From Nocardioides sp. R-C-SC26 (lineage in GTDB: Bacteria > Actinomycetota > Actinomycetes > Propionibacteriales > Nocardioidaceae): a stretch of 57,576 nt of DNA. The notes below the pieces were generated by a model that saw nothing but the letters and a program-made list of their open reading frames with translations, ran no database searches and was not told where the DNA came from. Position numbers and translations under genes: made by a program. Positions 1 to 8,700 of this stretch are shown here, piece by piece (positions within the stretch are counted from its first letter, which is position 1; each line of letters opens with the position of its first letter). The stretch spans positions 189,650 to 247,225 of the forward strand of contig NZ_JAHRHK010000002.1 of the NCBI RefSeq assembly GCF_021246465.1, in the 5' to 3' direction.

Positions 1-37
1 CCCGTCCGCTGAGTGCAGACGGGTCGACGTCGTTCAG

Positions 38-70
38 GGGTCTACCGCTCTCCTGGAGAGCGGCAGACCC
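38..70. terminator. strong hairpin at the left edge, probable terminator of the upstream operon
   Basis: GGGTCT (38-43) pairs with AGACCC (65-70), and CCGCTCTC (45-52) with GAGAGCGG (56-63). There is one A/C mismatch between the two stems and a 3-nt loop. No T tract follows. A weaker stem, CCCGTC (1-6) with GACGGG (18-23), lies just before it. In actinobacteria secY usually follows ribosomal protein genes, so this probably ends that operon; that gene is outside the window. Confidence 0.55.
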
Positions 71-205
71 GTGGCGACGGCGCGTCCCGCGTCGTCGGCA
101 CAACAGTCGGACACGTGGCCAGCGCAGCCCTTCGCTCCATGGCCCCGGCTTCGGTCGGGCGGTGTGGGCCGAGAGCGCGATGCGAGGCCGTGCGTGCCTG
201 CCTGT

Positions 206-211
206 TAGGCT
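206..211 (+). promoter_or_regulatory. -10 element of a secY-adk-map promoter
   Basis: TAGGCT fits the actinobacterial TANNNT -10 hexamer. It would start transcription near 218 and leave a leader of about 50 nt before the secY GTG. No convincing -35 is visible. A separate promoter here agrees with the hairpin at 38-70. Confidence 0.45.
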
Positions 212-268
212 CCCGTGGGCTTTGGGGTGACCCGAAGCCACGATGTTTGTCGGAGAAAGAGGAACTTC

Positions 269-1576
269 GTGCTCAGCGCGTTCGTGAACGCCTTCAGGAC
301 ACCTGACCTGCGGCGCAAACTGCTCTTCGTCCTCGCGATCGTCGTGATCTTCCGGGCCGGATCTCAGATCCCGGCGCCAGGGGTGAACGTCGCGAACGTG
401 CAGGAATGTCTGAGCGACTCCGCCAACAACGAGGGCATCTACAACCTCATCAACCTGTTCTCAGGTGGTGCGCTGCTCCAGCTGACGGTCTTCGCGCTGG
501 GGATCATGCCCTACATCACCGCGAGCATCATCCTGCAGCTCCTCGTCGTGGTCATCCCGCGTCTGGAGGCCCTCAAGAAGGAGGGGCAGGCCGGGCAGAC
601 GAAGATCACGCAGTACACGCGCTACCTCACTCTCGGGCTCGCGCTGCTCCAGGCCACGGGCATCGTGGCGCTCGCACGGTCGGGCAATCTGCTGCAGAAC
701 TGCGACACGACCGAGTTCCCGTTGCTGCACAGCGACAACCTCTCGACCTTCATCATCATGGTCATCACGATGACCGCCGGTACCGCGGTGATCATGTGGC
801 TCGGCGAGCAGATCACCGAGCGCGGCATCGGTAACGGCATGTCGATCCTGATCTTCACCCAGGTCGTCGCGACCTTCCCGACCGCCCTGTGGGCGGTCGG
901 CAAGTCGCAGGGCTGGTGGGTCTTCGGCGTCGTGATCGCCGTCGGACTGGTGATCGTCGCCGCCGTCATCTTCATCGAGCAGGCGCAGCGCCGGATCCCC
1001 GTGCAGTACGCCCGTCGGATGGTCGGCCGCCGCATGTTCGGAGGCTCCTCGACCTACATCCCGTTGAAGGTCAACCAGGCCGGCATCATCCCCGTCATCT
1101 TCGCCAGCTCGCTGCTCTACCTGCCGGCGATGGCGGTGCAGTTCAACCAGAACAGCACCAACGGCTTCATCGACTTCGTCAACGCCCACTTCGTGCGCGG
1201 CGACCACCCGCTCTACATGGCGACCTACTTCGCCCTCATCATCTTCTTCACCTACTTCTACGTGTCGATCACCTTCAACCCCGAAGAGGTCGCCGACAAC
1301 ATGAAGAAGTACGGCGGCTTCATCCCCGGGATCCGGGCGGGCAAGCCGACCGAGGACTACCTGTCCTACGTCCTGTCCCGCATCACGTTGCCTGGCGCCC
1401 TGTACCTCGGTCTGATCTCGCTCATCCCGCTGATCGCCCTGGTGCTCATCGAGGCCAACCAGAACTTCCCGTTCGGCGGCACCTCGATCCTCATCATGGT
1501 CGGTGTCGCGCTCGACACGGTGAAGCAGATCGAGAGCCAGCTGCAGCAGCGCAACTACGAAGGGTTCCTGCGGTAA
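269..1576 (+). CDS. secY: preprotein translocase subunit SecY
   Basis: Central channel subunit of the SecYEG translocon in the plasma membrane. The product of 435 aa has about ten hydrophobic segments and the SecY hallmark stretches: FSGGALLQ and GIMPYITASI near the N terminus, the GERGIGNG-like segment ERGIGNGMS, and NPEEVADNMKKYGGFIPGIR before the last helices. The reading frame is open from an ATG at 215. The GTG at 269 is preferred because AGAGGAA lies just upstream and the protein then begins MLSAFVNAFRTPDLRRKL, as in homologues. It is followed 6 bp later by adk and then map, the classic order. Confidence 0.97.
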   Translation: MLSAFVNAFRTPDLRRKLLFVLAIVVIFRAGSQIPAPGVNVANVQECLSDSANNEGIYNLINLFSGGALLQLTVFALGIMPYITASIILQLLVVVIPRLEALKKEGQAGQTKITQYTRYLTLGLALLQATGIVALARSGNLLQNCDTTEFPLLHSDNLSTFIIMVITMTAGTAVIMWLGEQITERGIGNGMSILIFTQVVATFPTALWAVGKSQGWWVFGVVIAVGLVIVAAVIFIEQAQRRIPVQYARRMVGRRMFGGSSTYIPLKVNQAGIIPVIFASSLLYLPAMAVQFNQNSTNGFIDFVNAHFVRGDHPLYMATYFALIIFFTYFYVSITFNPEEVADNMKKYGGFIPGIRAGKPTEDYLSYVLSRITLPGALYLGLISLIPLIALVLIEANQNFPFGGTSILIMVGVALDTVKQIESQLQQRNYEGFLR

Positions 1577-1582
1577 CACGCC

Positions 1583-2158
1583 ATGCGATTGATCCTGATG
1601 GGGCCGCCGGGAGCCGGTAAGGGCACCCAGGCCAAGTACGTGGCCGAACACTTCGGCATCCCGGCGATCTCGACCGGCGACATCTTCCGCGCCAACGTCT
1701 CCCAGGGAACGCCGCTCGGTGTCGAGGCCAAGCGGTACATGGACGCCGGGGAGTACGTCCCGGACGAGGTCACCAACCGGATGGTGCGCAACCGCATCGA
1801 CGAGGACGACGCCGCGCCCGGCTTCCTGCTCGACGGATACCCGCGCACGGTCGCCCAGGTCTCCGAGCTCGACCAGATGATCGAGGCCACGGGTCACCGG
1901 CTCGACGCCGCGGTCGTGCTGACCGTCGACGCCGAGGAACTCGTCCAGCGGCTTCTTGCCCGTGCTCAGACCGAGGGACGCGCCGACGACACCGAAGAGG
2001 TGATCCGGCGCCGGCAGGAGGTCTACACCGAGCAGACCGAGCCGCTGATCGACGTCTACCGCTCGCGCGGACTGCTCGTCGAGGTCGACGGCATGGGCGA
2101 GGTCGACGAGGTGACCCAGCGGGTCTTCGCCGCACTCGACGTCCTGCCGTCCTCTTGA
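1583..2158 (+). CDS. adk: adenylate kinase
   Basis: Catalyses ATP + AMP = 2 ADP in the cytoplasm. The 191-aa product shows the P-loop GPPGAGKGT at residues 7-15, the AMP-site segment STGDIFRA at about 30-37 and DGYPRT at 84-89. It is the short form: the LID is a short loop (near [11 protein letters not shown]) without the zinc-binding insertion, as is normal for actinobacteria. The gene starts 6 bp after secY and runs into map, so the three are very likely one transcript. Confidence 0.97.
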   Translation: MRLILMGPPGAGKGTQAKYVAEHFGIPAISTGDIFRANVSQGTPLGVEAKRYMDAGEYVPDEVTNRMVRNRIDEDDAAPGFLLDGYPRTVAQVSELDQMIEATGHRLDAAVVLTVDAEELVQRLLARAQTEGRADDTEEVIRRRQEVYTEQTEPLIDVYRSRGLLVEVDGMGEVDEVTQRVFAALDVLPSS

Positions 2159-2177
2159 CCCCTGCGCGGGATCCACG

Positions 2178-3005
2178 ATGACGTGGAGGAATCCCGGCGT
2201 CGAGATCAAGACGCCGGAGCAGATCGCCGGGATGCGACGCGCCGGGCTCGTCGTCGGACGCACCCTGGAGATGCTCCAAGGGCTTGCCCGGCCGGGCCTG
2301 ACGACCGGTGAGCTCGACGCTGCCGCCCAGCGGCACATCGAGCAGCTCGGTGCGCAGCCGAGCTTCCTCGGCTACCACGGCTTCACCGGCTCGATCTGCG
2401 CATCGGTCAACGACGAGGTCGTTCACGGCGTGCCGGGAGCGCGTGTCCTGCAACCGGGGGACCTGGTCTCGATCGACTGCGGAGCCATCGTCGACGGCTG
2501 GCACGGAGACGCCGCCGTCACCTTCTCGCTGGGCGAGCCCAGCCCCGAGGTCGCCGCACTCATGGACGTCACCCGGGACTCCCTCTGGCACGGCATCGCC
2601 GCCGCCCGGCTCGGTGGTCGCGTCGGTGACATCTCGACGGCCGTCGAGCAGCACGTCCGCGCGGCGGGCGACTACGGCATCGTCGAGGACTACACCGGAC
2701 ACGGCATCGGCTCGGAGATGCATCAGGAGCCCGACGTGCCCAATCTGGCTCCGCGCCGTCGCCGCGACCAGGGGCCGCGGCTGGTCGAGGGGCTCGCGCT
2801 CGCGATCGAGCCGATGATCACGCTCGGTACGGCCGAGACCACCGAGCTCGACGACGAGTGGACGGTCGTGACCGACGACGGCTCCTGGGCCGCGCACTTC
2901 GAGCACACCATGACCGTCACCACGGACGGCGTGTGGGTGCTGACGGCCCTCGACGGCGGCCGAGAGCACCTCGGTGCACTCGGCGTCGCGTACGGCGGCG
3001 ACTGA
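2178..3005 (+). CDS. map: type I methionine aminopeptidase
   Basis: Removes the initiator methionine from nascent proteins. All five metal ligands of the family are visible in the 275-aa product: D100 (in SIDCGAI), D111 (WHGDAA), H175 (TGHGIG), E211 (AIEPM) and E242 (FEHT), together with H83 in VVHGVP. There is no N-terminal zinc-finger extension, so it is the short bacterial form. The ATG at 2178 lies 19 bp after adk. No strong Shine-Dalgarno is visible, which suggests translational coupling within secY-adk-map. Confidence 0.96.
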   Translation: MTWRNPGVEIKTPEQIAGMRRAGLVVGRTLEMLQGLARPGLTTGELDAAAQRHIEQLGAQPSFLGYHGFTGSICASVNDEVVHGVPGARVLQPGDLVSIDCGAIVDGWHGDAAVTFSLGEPSPEVAALMDVTRDSLWHGIAAARLGGRVGDISTAVEQHVRAAGDYGIVEDYTGHGIGSEMHQEPDVPNLAPRRRRDQGPRLVEGLALAIEPMITLGTAETTELDDEWTVVTDDGSWAAHFEHTMTVTTDGVWVLTALDGGREHLGALGVAYGGD

Positions 3006-3087
3006 GCCGGTCGCTCAGCCCGCCCGGAGCCGTCGTCGGAGATTTGGTCGAGGGCCGATCCCGCGTGGGAGGATCGCTCGAGCAGGA

Positions 3088-3229
3088 GGGGAGTATTCCT
3101 TCGCTGCGGAGTCGTCAACACGATCAGCCGCCGATGCCAGCGACGTCATCGGCATCAGGGTGATCCGGGTCCGCAGGTCAGGTGGGACCGTGTCGAGTGG
3201 CGTGGCCTGAGCACCGGGCGGAAGAGACC
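3088..3229 (+). promoter_or_regulatory. probable yybP-ykoY (manganese) riboswitch in the TerC-gene leader
   Basis: The leader carries GGGGAGTA (3089-3096), GTCAACA (3114-3120) and a closing GGCGGAAGAGACC (3217-3229). These resemble, in order, the conserved GGGGAGUA, GUCAACA and GGCGAGACC blocks I recall from the E. coli alx leader. Hairpins lie between them, including GCCGAT (3130-3135) with ATCGGC (3148-3153). The downstream gene is a TerC-family gene, the usual partner of this Mn2+ riboswitch. Assignment is from memory of the motif, not from a covariance-model search. Confidence 0.6.
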
Positions 3230-3259
3230 TCACGCGGTTATAGCCATCCCCTGACCTGC
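3173..3259 (+). promoter_or_regulatory. 10-bp long-range complement next to the TerC-gene ribosome site (candidate expression platform)
   Basis: GCAGGTCAGG (3173-3182) is perfectly complementary to CCTGACCTGC (3250-3259). The second arm touches the Shine-Dalgarno GGAG (3261-3264). The first arm lies inside the presumed aptamer, so aptamer folding and this helix should compete. That would give ligand-dependent access to the ribosome site. Confidence 0.45.
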
Positions 3260-3272
3260 AGGAGCTACTGAG

Positions 3273-4283
3273 TTGGACGTCAGCACCCTCCAATGGAGCA
3301 TCACCATCGCCATCACGTGCGCGGTGCTCCTCTTCGACGTGGTCGTCATCGCCCGCAACCCGCACGAGCCGACGATGAAGGAGTGCGCGCTCGCGCTCTC
3401 GGTCTACATCGGCGCGGCGCTGGCCTTCGCCGCCTACGTCTTCGCGACCGCCGGGCGAGACGATTCCGGCAACCTCTACGGGACCCAGTTCCTCACCGGC
3501 TGGCTGGTCGAGTACAGCCTCTCGATCGACAACTTGTTCGTGTTCATCATCGTGATGTCCTCGCTCGCGGTGCCGAAGAAGTATCAGCAGGAAGCGTTGA
3601 TGGTGGGCATCATTCTGGCCCTCATCTTCCGCGCCATCTTCATCGCACTCGGCTACCAGCTCGTGTCGAACTTCAGCTGGATCTTCTACATCTTCGGCGC
3701 CTTCCTGGTCTACACGGCCGTCAAGCTGGTGCAGTCCTACCGGGCTCACGAGGAGGAGCATCCCGAGGAGAACCGGGTCGTGCGGTTCGCCAAGGCGCAC
3801 CTCAACGTGGGCGATGAGTGGCGTGGGCTGAAGCTCTTCTGGCGTGAGAACGGCGTCCGGATCGTCTCCCCGATGCTGATCGTCATCATCGCGCTCGGCA
3901 CCACCGACATCCTGTTCGCGCTGGACTCGATCCCGGCCATCTTCGGTATCACCCAGGAGCCGTACCTGGTCTTCACCGCGAACGTCTTCGCGCTGATGGG
4001 CCTGCGCCAGCTCTACTTCCTGCTGGGCGGCCTGCTGCAGCGTCTGGTGTACCTGTCGCTGGGGCTCTCGTTCATCCTGGCCTTCATCGGCGCGAAGCTG
4101 GTGATCCACGCGCTGCACAAGAACGAGCTGTCCTTCATCAACGGCGGCGAGAAGGTCATCGACTGGGAGGTGCCGACGCTGCTCAGCCTTGGCGTCATCA
4201 TCGTCACGCTGGTCGTCACCGCCGTCGCGAGCCTGGCCAAGGACCGTCGCGACCGCTCGGCCGAGCAGGTCGACGCTCGCTGA
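3273..4283 (+). CDS. TerC family integral membrane protein (probable manganese exporter)
   Basis: The 336-aa product has about eight transmembrane helices and both TerC signatures with acidic intramembrane residues: EYSLSIDNLFVF near residue 80 and FALDSIPAIF near residue 216. TerC/Alx proteins have been linked to Mn2+ export and metallation of exported proteins; the tellurium-resistance name is historical. The start is a TTG with GGAG eight bases upstream. A probable yybP-ykoY riboswitch and a ribosome-site-adjacent helix fill the leader, so manganese control is likely. The gene is monocistronic and ends in a bidirectional terminator shared with ppa. Confidence 0.9.
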   Translation: MDVSTLQWSITIAITCAVLLFDVVVIARNPHEPTMKECALALSVYIGAALAFAAYVFATAGRDDSGNLYGTQFLTGWLVEYSLSIDNLFVFIIVMSSLAVPKKYQQEALMVGIILALIFRAIFIALGYQLVSNFSWIFYIFGAFLVYTAVKLVQSYRAHEEEHPEENRVVRFAKAHLNVGDEWRGLKLFWRENGVRIVSPMLIVIIALGTTDILFALDSIPAIFGITQEPYLVFTANVFALMGLRQLYFLLGGLLQRLVYLSLGLSFILAFIGAKLVIHALHKNELSFINGGEKVIDWEVPTLLSLGVIIVTLVVTAVASLAKDRRDRSAEQVDAR

Positions 4284-4304
4284 TCCGCCGAGCTCACGGC
4301 TGAA

Positions 4305-4348
4305 ATCGACGCTGCCCCACCCTCCGAGGAAGGCGGGGCAGCGTCGAT
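4305..4348. terminator. bidirectional terminator between the TerC gene and ppa
   Basis: A perfect 14-bp inverted repeat: ATCGACGCTGCCCC (4305-4318) pairs with GGGGCAGCGTCGAT (4335-4348) around a 16-nt loop. It sits between the stop codons of two convergent genes and so can end both transcripts. There is no T tract on either side, as is common in actinobacteria. Confidence 0.8.
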
Positions 4349-4365
4349 CCCAGCGTCAGCGGGGC

Positions 4366-4857
4366 TCAGTGCCCCTGGTGCTTGAGGCGCTCGAAGGAGG
4401 CCACGACCTCGGCCTCGGCGTCGGTGCGGCCGACCCAGTCGGCGCCTTCGACGGACTTGCCGGGCTCGAGGTCCTTGTAGACCTCGAAGAAGTGCTGGAT
4501 CTCCAGCCGCTCGAACTTCGGCACGTGGCTGATGTCGCGCAGGTGCTCCAGGCGCGGGTCGGTCGCAGGCACGCAGAGGACCTTGTCGTCGCCGCCGGCC
4601 TCGTCGGTCATCCGGAACATGCCGATCGCGCGGCACTTGATCAGACAGCCCGGGAACGTGGGCTCCTGCAGCAGCACCAAGGCGTCGAGCGGGTCGCCGT
4701 CGAGCCCGAGGGTGTCCTCGATGTAGCCGTAGTCGGCCGGGTACATCGTGGAGGTGAACAGGTGGCGATCGAGACGGATCCGGTTGGACTCGTGGTCGAC
4801 CTCGTACTTGTTGCGGCTCCCCTTGGGGATCTCCACCAGTACGTCGAACTCCAGCAC
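4366..4857 (-). CDS. ppa: inorganic pyrophosphatase (family I)
   Basis: Hydrolyses pyrophosphate to phosphate in the cytoplasm and so drives biosynthetic reactions forward. The 163-aa length is typical. The family motifs are present: [14 protein letters not shown] near the N terminus, [22 protein letters not shown] with the metal-binding aspartates, and [18 protein letters not shown] near the C terminus. The GTG start is preceded by GGAGG on the minus strand. It is divergent from dacB, with about 136 bp between the two starts. This ppa/dacB divergence is also seen in mycobacteria. Confidence 0.97.
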   Translation of the reverse strand: MLEFDVLVEIPKGSRNKYEVDHESNRIRLDRHLFTSTMYPADYGYIEDTLGLDGDPLDALVLLQEPTFPGCLIKCRAIGMFRMTDEAGGDDKVLCVPATDPRLEHLRDISHVPKFERLEIQHFFEVYKDLEPGKSVEGADWVGRTDAEAEVVASFERLKHQGH

Positions 4858-4993
4858 CTGATGCCTCCAGCGTGATCGGGGTCAAAGTGCCCCACGGCCC
4901 ACAGCGGTGGCGGCACACGAACGCGGGCCTCGTGACCCGTCGGCGCACAGTCTCGCGCACAATGTCGGCCAACGTGCAGTCGAGGGGGTCACG

Positions 4994-6559
4994 GTGAGAA
5001 GCGGGCAGGACGGCGTGGGCCACCACGCGGGTCGCAACGAGCGAGGAGCCGCGCGTACCGGCGTCGTGATCGCGACGGTGCTGCTGATGCTGGTGGGCGC
5101 GGTTGCCGGCATCGGCATCTGGCGTCAGGACGACGTGCGCGACTGGTACGACGCTCGCACCTGGCCGTGGGACGACGCGCCCGTCGCCGGGCCCGTCGAC
5201 GTCGCCCCGCCGCCGCAGGTGGACGTCGAGCCGGCTCCGACCCTCGACGAGGTCGACCCGGTGGCGGCGCCGAGCGACACCGCGACCGGACTGTCCGTCC
5301 AGGCCGTGCGCCGAGCCATCGCGCGCCGTCTCGGCGTCCGCGCTCTCGGGCCGCACGTGGTGACGGCCGTCGCAGCGGTCGACGGAGGAGGCCCTCCGGT
5401 GTCCATCGGCCGCGGCACCGCCGTCCCCGCCTCGACGACCAAGATCGTCACCGCCGCGGCCGCACTGCTCGCTCTCGGCCCCGAGACGCGATTCTCGACC
5501 CGGGTCGTCGCCGCCGACCCCGTCGGCACCCGCGACGGCGCGCCCGATGTCGCGGGCGCACCGTCGATCGTGCTGGTGGGCGGAGGAGACCCCTTCCTGG
5601 AGCGCACGCCCTTCCAACCCGGCGCCGCCGATGGATCCGCGAACGGTCCCGCGTGGCCGTACCCCGTGCGGGCCGACCTGCAGACCCTGGCCGCCACGAC
5701 GGCCTCGGCGCTGGCTGCCGACGGCGTCCGCCGCGTGCGGGTGCGCTACGACACGACGCTCTTCGCGGGCCCCTCGATAAGCCCCGCCTGGGAGTCCGGC
5801 TACGTGCCCGACGGCGTGGTCAGTCCGGTCAGTTCGCTGTGGGTGGACGGCGGACGCCCGCCGTCGCGATCAGGGCGGGTCGCCGACGCGCCCCTGGACG
5901 CCGCGCAGTCGTTCGCCGCGTCGTTGCGCGCGGCCGGCGTCCGAGTCGTGGGGGCCGTCGAGGAGCAGCCTGCGCCGCTCGACGCTGCCACCATCAGCAG
6001 CGTCGAGAGCGCACCGCTGGGCCAGATCGTCGAACGCGTCCTCGATGTGAGCGACAACGAGGGCGCCGAGGTGCTCCTGCGCCACGTCGGGCTCGCCGAG
6101 GCCGGGCGCGGCACGTTCGCCGCGGGCCGGCGCGCGGTTCGCGACCTCCTGACCGAAGCGGGTGTGCACTGGGGGCGCAGCGTGTTCCACGACGGCAGTG
6201 GTCTGGCGCGCACGAACGCCGTCGAACCGCGCACGCTGCTCGACGTCCTGAGGCTGGCCGCCTCCGACGACGAGCCCGACCTCCGTTCGGTCATCACCGG
6301 CCTCCCCGTCGCCGGCTTCACCGGTTCTCTGGCCTATCGCATGACGGAGGGGCCGCCCGCAGGACTGGGACGGGTCCGTGCCAAGACCGGAACGCTGACC
6401 AACGTCACAGCACTGGCCGGTGTCGCGACGACGCCCGACGGTGCGGTGCTGGTGTTCGCGATGCTCGCCGACCGGGTGCGGGTGGAGGACACCCTGACCG
6501 CTCGCGCGGCCATGGACGGTGCCGCCGCGGCGCTCGGTGCCTGCCGCTGCGCCGGCTAG
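4994..6559 (+). CDS. dacB: D-alanyl-D-alanine carboxypeptidase/endopeptidase (PBP4, peptidase family S13)
   Basis: Trims peptidoglycan stem peptides outside the membrane. The 521-aa product begins with a short basic stretch and one membrane segment (about residues 22-42), so it is probably membrane anchored. The three penicillin-binding motifs are visible: STTK at 147-150, SDN at 353-355 and KTG at 464-466. The frame is open from 4907, but the GTG at 4994 is preferred because GAGGGGG precedes it and the signal anchor then follows directly. It is divergent from ppa and lies upstream of a DUF2342 gene. Confidence 0.93.
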   Translation: MRSGQDGVGHHAGRNERGAARTGVVIATVLLMLVGAVAGIGIWRQDDVRDWYDARTWPWDDAPVAGPVDVAPPPQVDVEPAPTLDEVDPVAAPSDTATGLSVQAVRRAIARRLGVRALGPHVVTAVAAVDGGGPPVSIGRGTAVPASTTKIVTAAAALLALGPETRFSTRVVAADPVGTRDGAPDVAGAPSIVLVGGGDPFLERTPFQPGAADGSANGPAWPYPVRADLQTLAATTASALAADGVRRVRVRYDTTLFAGPSISPAWESGYVPDGVVSPVSSLWVDGGRPPSRSGRVADAPLDAAQSFAASLRAAGVRVVGAVEEQPAPLDAATISSVESAPLGQIVERVLDVSDNEGAEVLLRHVGLAEAGRGTFAAGRRAVRDLLTEAGVHWGRSVFHDGSGLARTNAVEPRTLLDVLRLAASDDEPDLRSVITGLPVAGFTGSLAYRMTEGPPAGLGRVRAKTGTLTNVTALAGVATTPDGAVLVFAMLADRVRVEDTLTARAAMDGAAAALGACRCAG

Positions 6560-6649
6560 TGTCGCGAGCGCGGACGAGGATCTGACCCTCGGCGCTCCCC
6601 GGAGACCAGCGAGACGTCCCTGCTATCTGGACCCCGGTACGTTCAAGGC

Positions 6650-7714
6650 ATGAAACGCGAGTCCGAGGGCGACGCCGGGAACAGCGCGAGCTCGGACATG
6701 GTCGACTGGAACCTCGCGGTGCGGATCGGGTCGGCGCTGGCCGGCGAGGGGCCTCAGGTCGGGCGCGGCGAGGCCGCCGACGTCGTCGCGGAGCTGCGGG
6801 CCGGGGCTGACCGGTCCACCGGGTTGGTGCGCGACTTCACGGGGTTGGTCGCTCCTGCCGCGACCGCGCCCGTCCTCGTCGTCGATCGGGCGGGCTGGGT
6901 GCAGGCCAACGCCGACGCCTTCCAGCACGTCGTCACACCGCTCACCGACAGCCTCACCTCCGACCGCAAGGCTCCGAGCGGCCTCACCAAGGCGATCGGC
7001 TCGCGCATCACGGGTGCCGAGGTCGGCGGACTGCTGGGTTTCCTCGCGGGCAAGGTGCTCGGGCAGTTCGACCCCTTCCACGAGCCGAGCGGCCGGCTGC
7101 TCCTCGTGGCACCGAACATCGTGCACCTCGAGCGCGAGCTCGGCGTCGACCCGCACGACTTCCGACTCTGGGTCTGCCTGCACGAGGAGACCCATCGGGT
7201 GCAGTTCACCGCGGTGCCGTGGATGCGCGAGCATCTCTTCTCCGAGGTCACGGCGTTGTCGTCGACCGTCTCGCCCAGCGGCATCGACGACCTGACGAAT
7301 CGTGTGGTCGAGGCTCTCAAGGGCGGCCTGGCCCGCGGCAACCTGATCGACCTGCTCAGCACGCCGGAGCAGAAGGAGATCCTCGACCGGGTCACCGGGA
7401 TGATGTCGTTGCTCGAGGGCCACGCCGACGTCGTCATGGACGACGTCGGGCCGAGCGTGATCCCCAGCGTCGCCGGCATCCGCGCGAAGTTCACCAAGCG
7501 ACGAGGAGGCGTCGGCACCCTCGACCGCATCCTGCATCGACTGCTGGGCCTGGATCAGAAGATGGCCCAGTACCGCGACGGCGCCCGCTTCGTCCGCGGG
7601 GTCCTGGACGAGGTCGGCATGGAGCAGTTCAACGTGGTCTGGGATGGCCCGGAGAATCTGCCGTCCAAGGCCGAGCTGAGCGACCCGGGCGCCTGGATGC
7701 GCCGCGTGCTGTGA
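6650..7714 (+). CDS. DUF2342 zinc-dependent metalloprotease-like protein
   Basis: Conserved actinobacterial protein of 354 aa, sometimes annotated as a coenzyme F420 biosynthesis-associated protein or putative hydrolase. The sequence has HEETH at 178-182 in the context CLHEETHRVQF, the HExxH zinc-binding pattern, and a later GHADVVMDDVG segment that may supply a further ligand. No signal peptide is visible. Substrate and role are unknown to me. TACGTT (6638-6643) ends 6 bases before the ATG, consistent with a leaderless transcript. tilS follows after 10 bp; the same pair occurs in mycobacteria. Confidence 0.85.
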   Translation: MKRESEGDAGNSASSDMVDWNLAVRIGSALAGEGPQVGRGEAADVVAELRAGADRSTGLVRDFTGLVAPAATAPVLVVDRAGWVQANADAFQHVVTPLTDSLTSDRKAPSGLTKAIGSRITGAEVGGLLGFLAGKVLGQFDPFHEPSGRLLLVAPNIVHLERELGVDPHDFRLWVCLHEETHRVQFTAVPWMREHLFSEVTALSSTVSPSGIDDLTNRVVEALKGGLARGNLIDLLSTPEQKEILDRVTGMMSLLEGHADVVMDDVGPSVIPSVAGIRAKFTKRRGGVGTLDRILHRLLGLDQKMAQYRDGARFVRGVLDEVGMEQFNVVWDGPENLPSKAELSDPGAWMRRVL

Positions 7715-7724
7715 GCCACGCACC

Positions 7725-8699
7725 GTGACGCTACCGCCGGCCGTGGCCGCCGTCCGGGTGGCCGTCCGCGGCTGTCTCGTCCGCGAGTCGCCGGACGTCG
7801 TCGCCGTCGCCTGTTCGGGAGGTGCCGATTCGCTCGCGCTGCTGGCGGCCACGGTGTTCGAGGCGCGATCGCGGGACGTGCGGGTGATCGGGGTGACCGT
7901 CGATCACGGTCTCCAGCCCGAGTCGGCCGACCACGCCGCGCACGTCGTCGCGCAGATGGCGGCGCTCGGCGTGCACGAGACCGTCGGTGCGCGCGTCGAC
8001 GTCGAGGCGTCCGGCCGCGGGATCGAGGCCGCTGCTCGCGAGGCCCGCTACGCCGTCCTCGACCAGGTGGCCGATCACTTCTCCGTCGACCTGGTGCTCG
8101 TCGGGCACACCCTCGACGACCAGGCCGAGACGGTGCTGCTGGGGCTGACGCGGGGGAGCGGCGGGCGCTCGATCGCGGGCATGCGGCCTGCCTTCGACCG
8201 GATCAGACGACCGCTCCTGGGCATCACCCGCGAGCAGACCGAGCAGGCCTGCCGCGACGAGGACATCGAGTTCTGGCGCGACCCGCACAACCTCGACCCT
8301 CGCTTCGCACGCGCCCGGGTGCGCCACACCGTCCTGCCCGTGCTCGAGACCGAGCTCGGGCCCGGCGTGGCCCAGACCCTGGCCCGTACCGCCGAGACCC
8401 TGCGCCCCGACATGGAGCTACTCGACGACCTGGCCGACCTCGCCTATCTCGCCGCGCGCGTCGACGACGGCCTCGACCTCGATCGGTTGGACGACGAGCA
8501 CGTCGCGATCCGCACCCGGGTGCTCCGCCTCGCCGCGCTCGCCGCGGGCAGTCCGGCGAGTGAGTTGTTCCACGTGCACGTGCGCGCCCTGCTGGCGTTG
8601 GGTGACGGCCACGTACGCGGGGAGGTCCAGCTGCCCGGCCGCGTCACCGCCGTCCGGGAGGCCCGCCGGCTGCGCTTCGGCCCGACCTCGACCGGTTGA
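7725..8699 (+). CDS. tilS: tRNA(Ile)-lysidine synthetase
   Basis: Converts C34 of the CAU-anticodon tRNA(Ile) to lysidine so that it reads AUA codons. The N-type ATP pyrophosphatase P-loop SGGADS is at residues 31-36. Conserved segments follow: VTVDHGLQPES, GHTLDDQAETVLLGLTRGSG and RPLLGITREQ. The 324-aa product matches the compact actinobacterial form with a short C-terminal region. It starts with GTG 10 bp after the DUF2342 gene and is probably co-transcribed with it. The 59-bp repeats follow directly after its stop. Confidence 0.93.
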   Translation: MTLPPAVAAVRVAVRGCLVRESPDVVAVACSGGADSLALLAATVFEARSRDVRVIGVTVDHGLQPESADHAAHVVAQMAALGVHETVGARVDVEASGRGIEAAAREARYAVLDQVADHFSVDLVLVGHTLDDQAETVLLGLTRGSGGRSIAGMRPAFDRIRRPLLGITREQTEQACRDEDIEFWRDPHNLDPRFARARVRHTVLPVLETELGPGVAQTLARTAETLRPDMELLDDLADLAYLAARVDDGLDLDRLDDEHVAIRTRVLRLAALAAGSPASELFHVHVRALLALGDGHVRGEVQLPGRVTAVREARRLRFGPTSTG

Positions 8700-8700
8700 G

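Noticed and set aside
13..306. Rightward 97-codon frame overlapping the secY leader
   Set aside because: It crosses the hairpin and the secY start, has no ribosome site, and its Arg-rich sequence shows no family pattern.
461..2338. Long leftward open frame of 625 codons opposite secY, adk and map
   Set aside because: It is the GC-driven antisense shadow of three conserved genes, has a shadow-type composition and matches no family.
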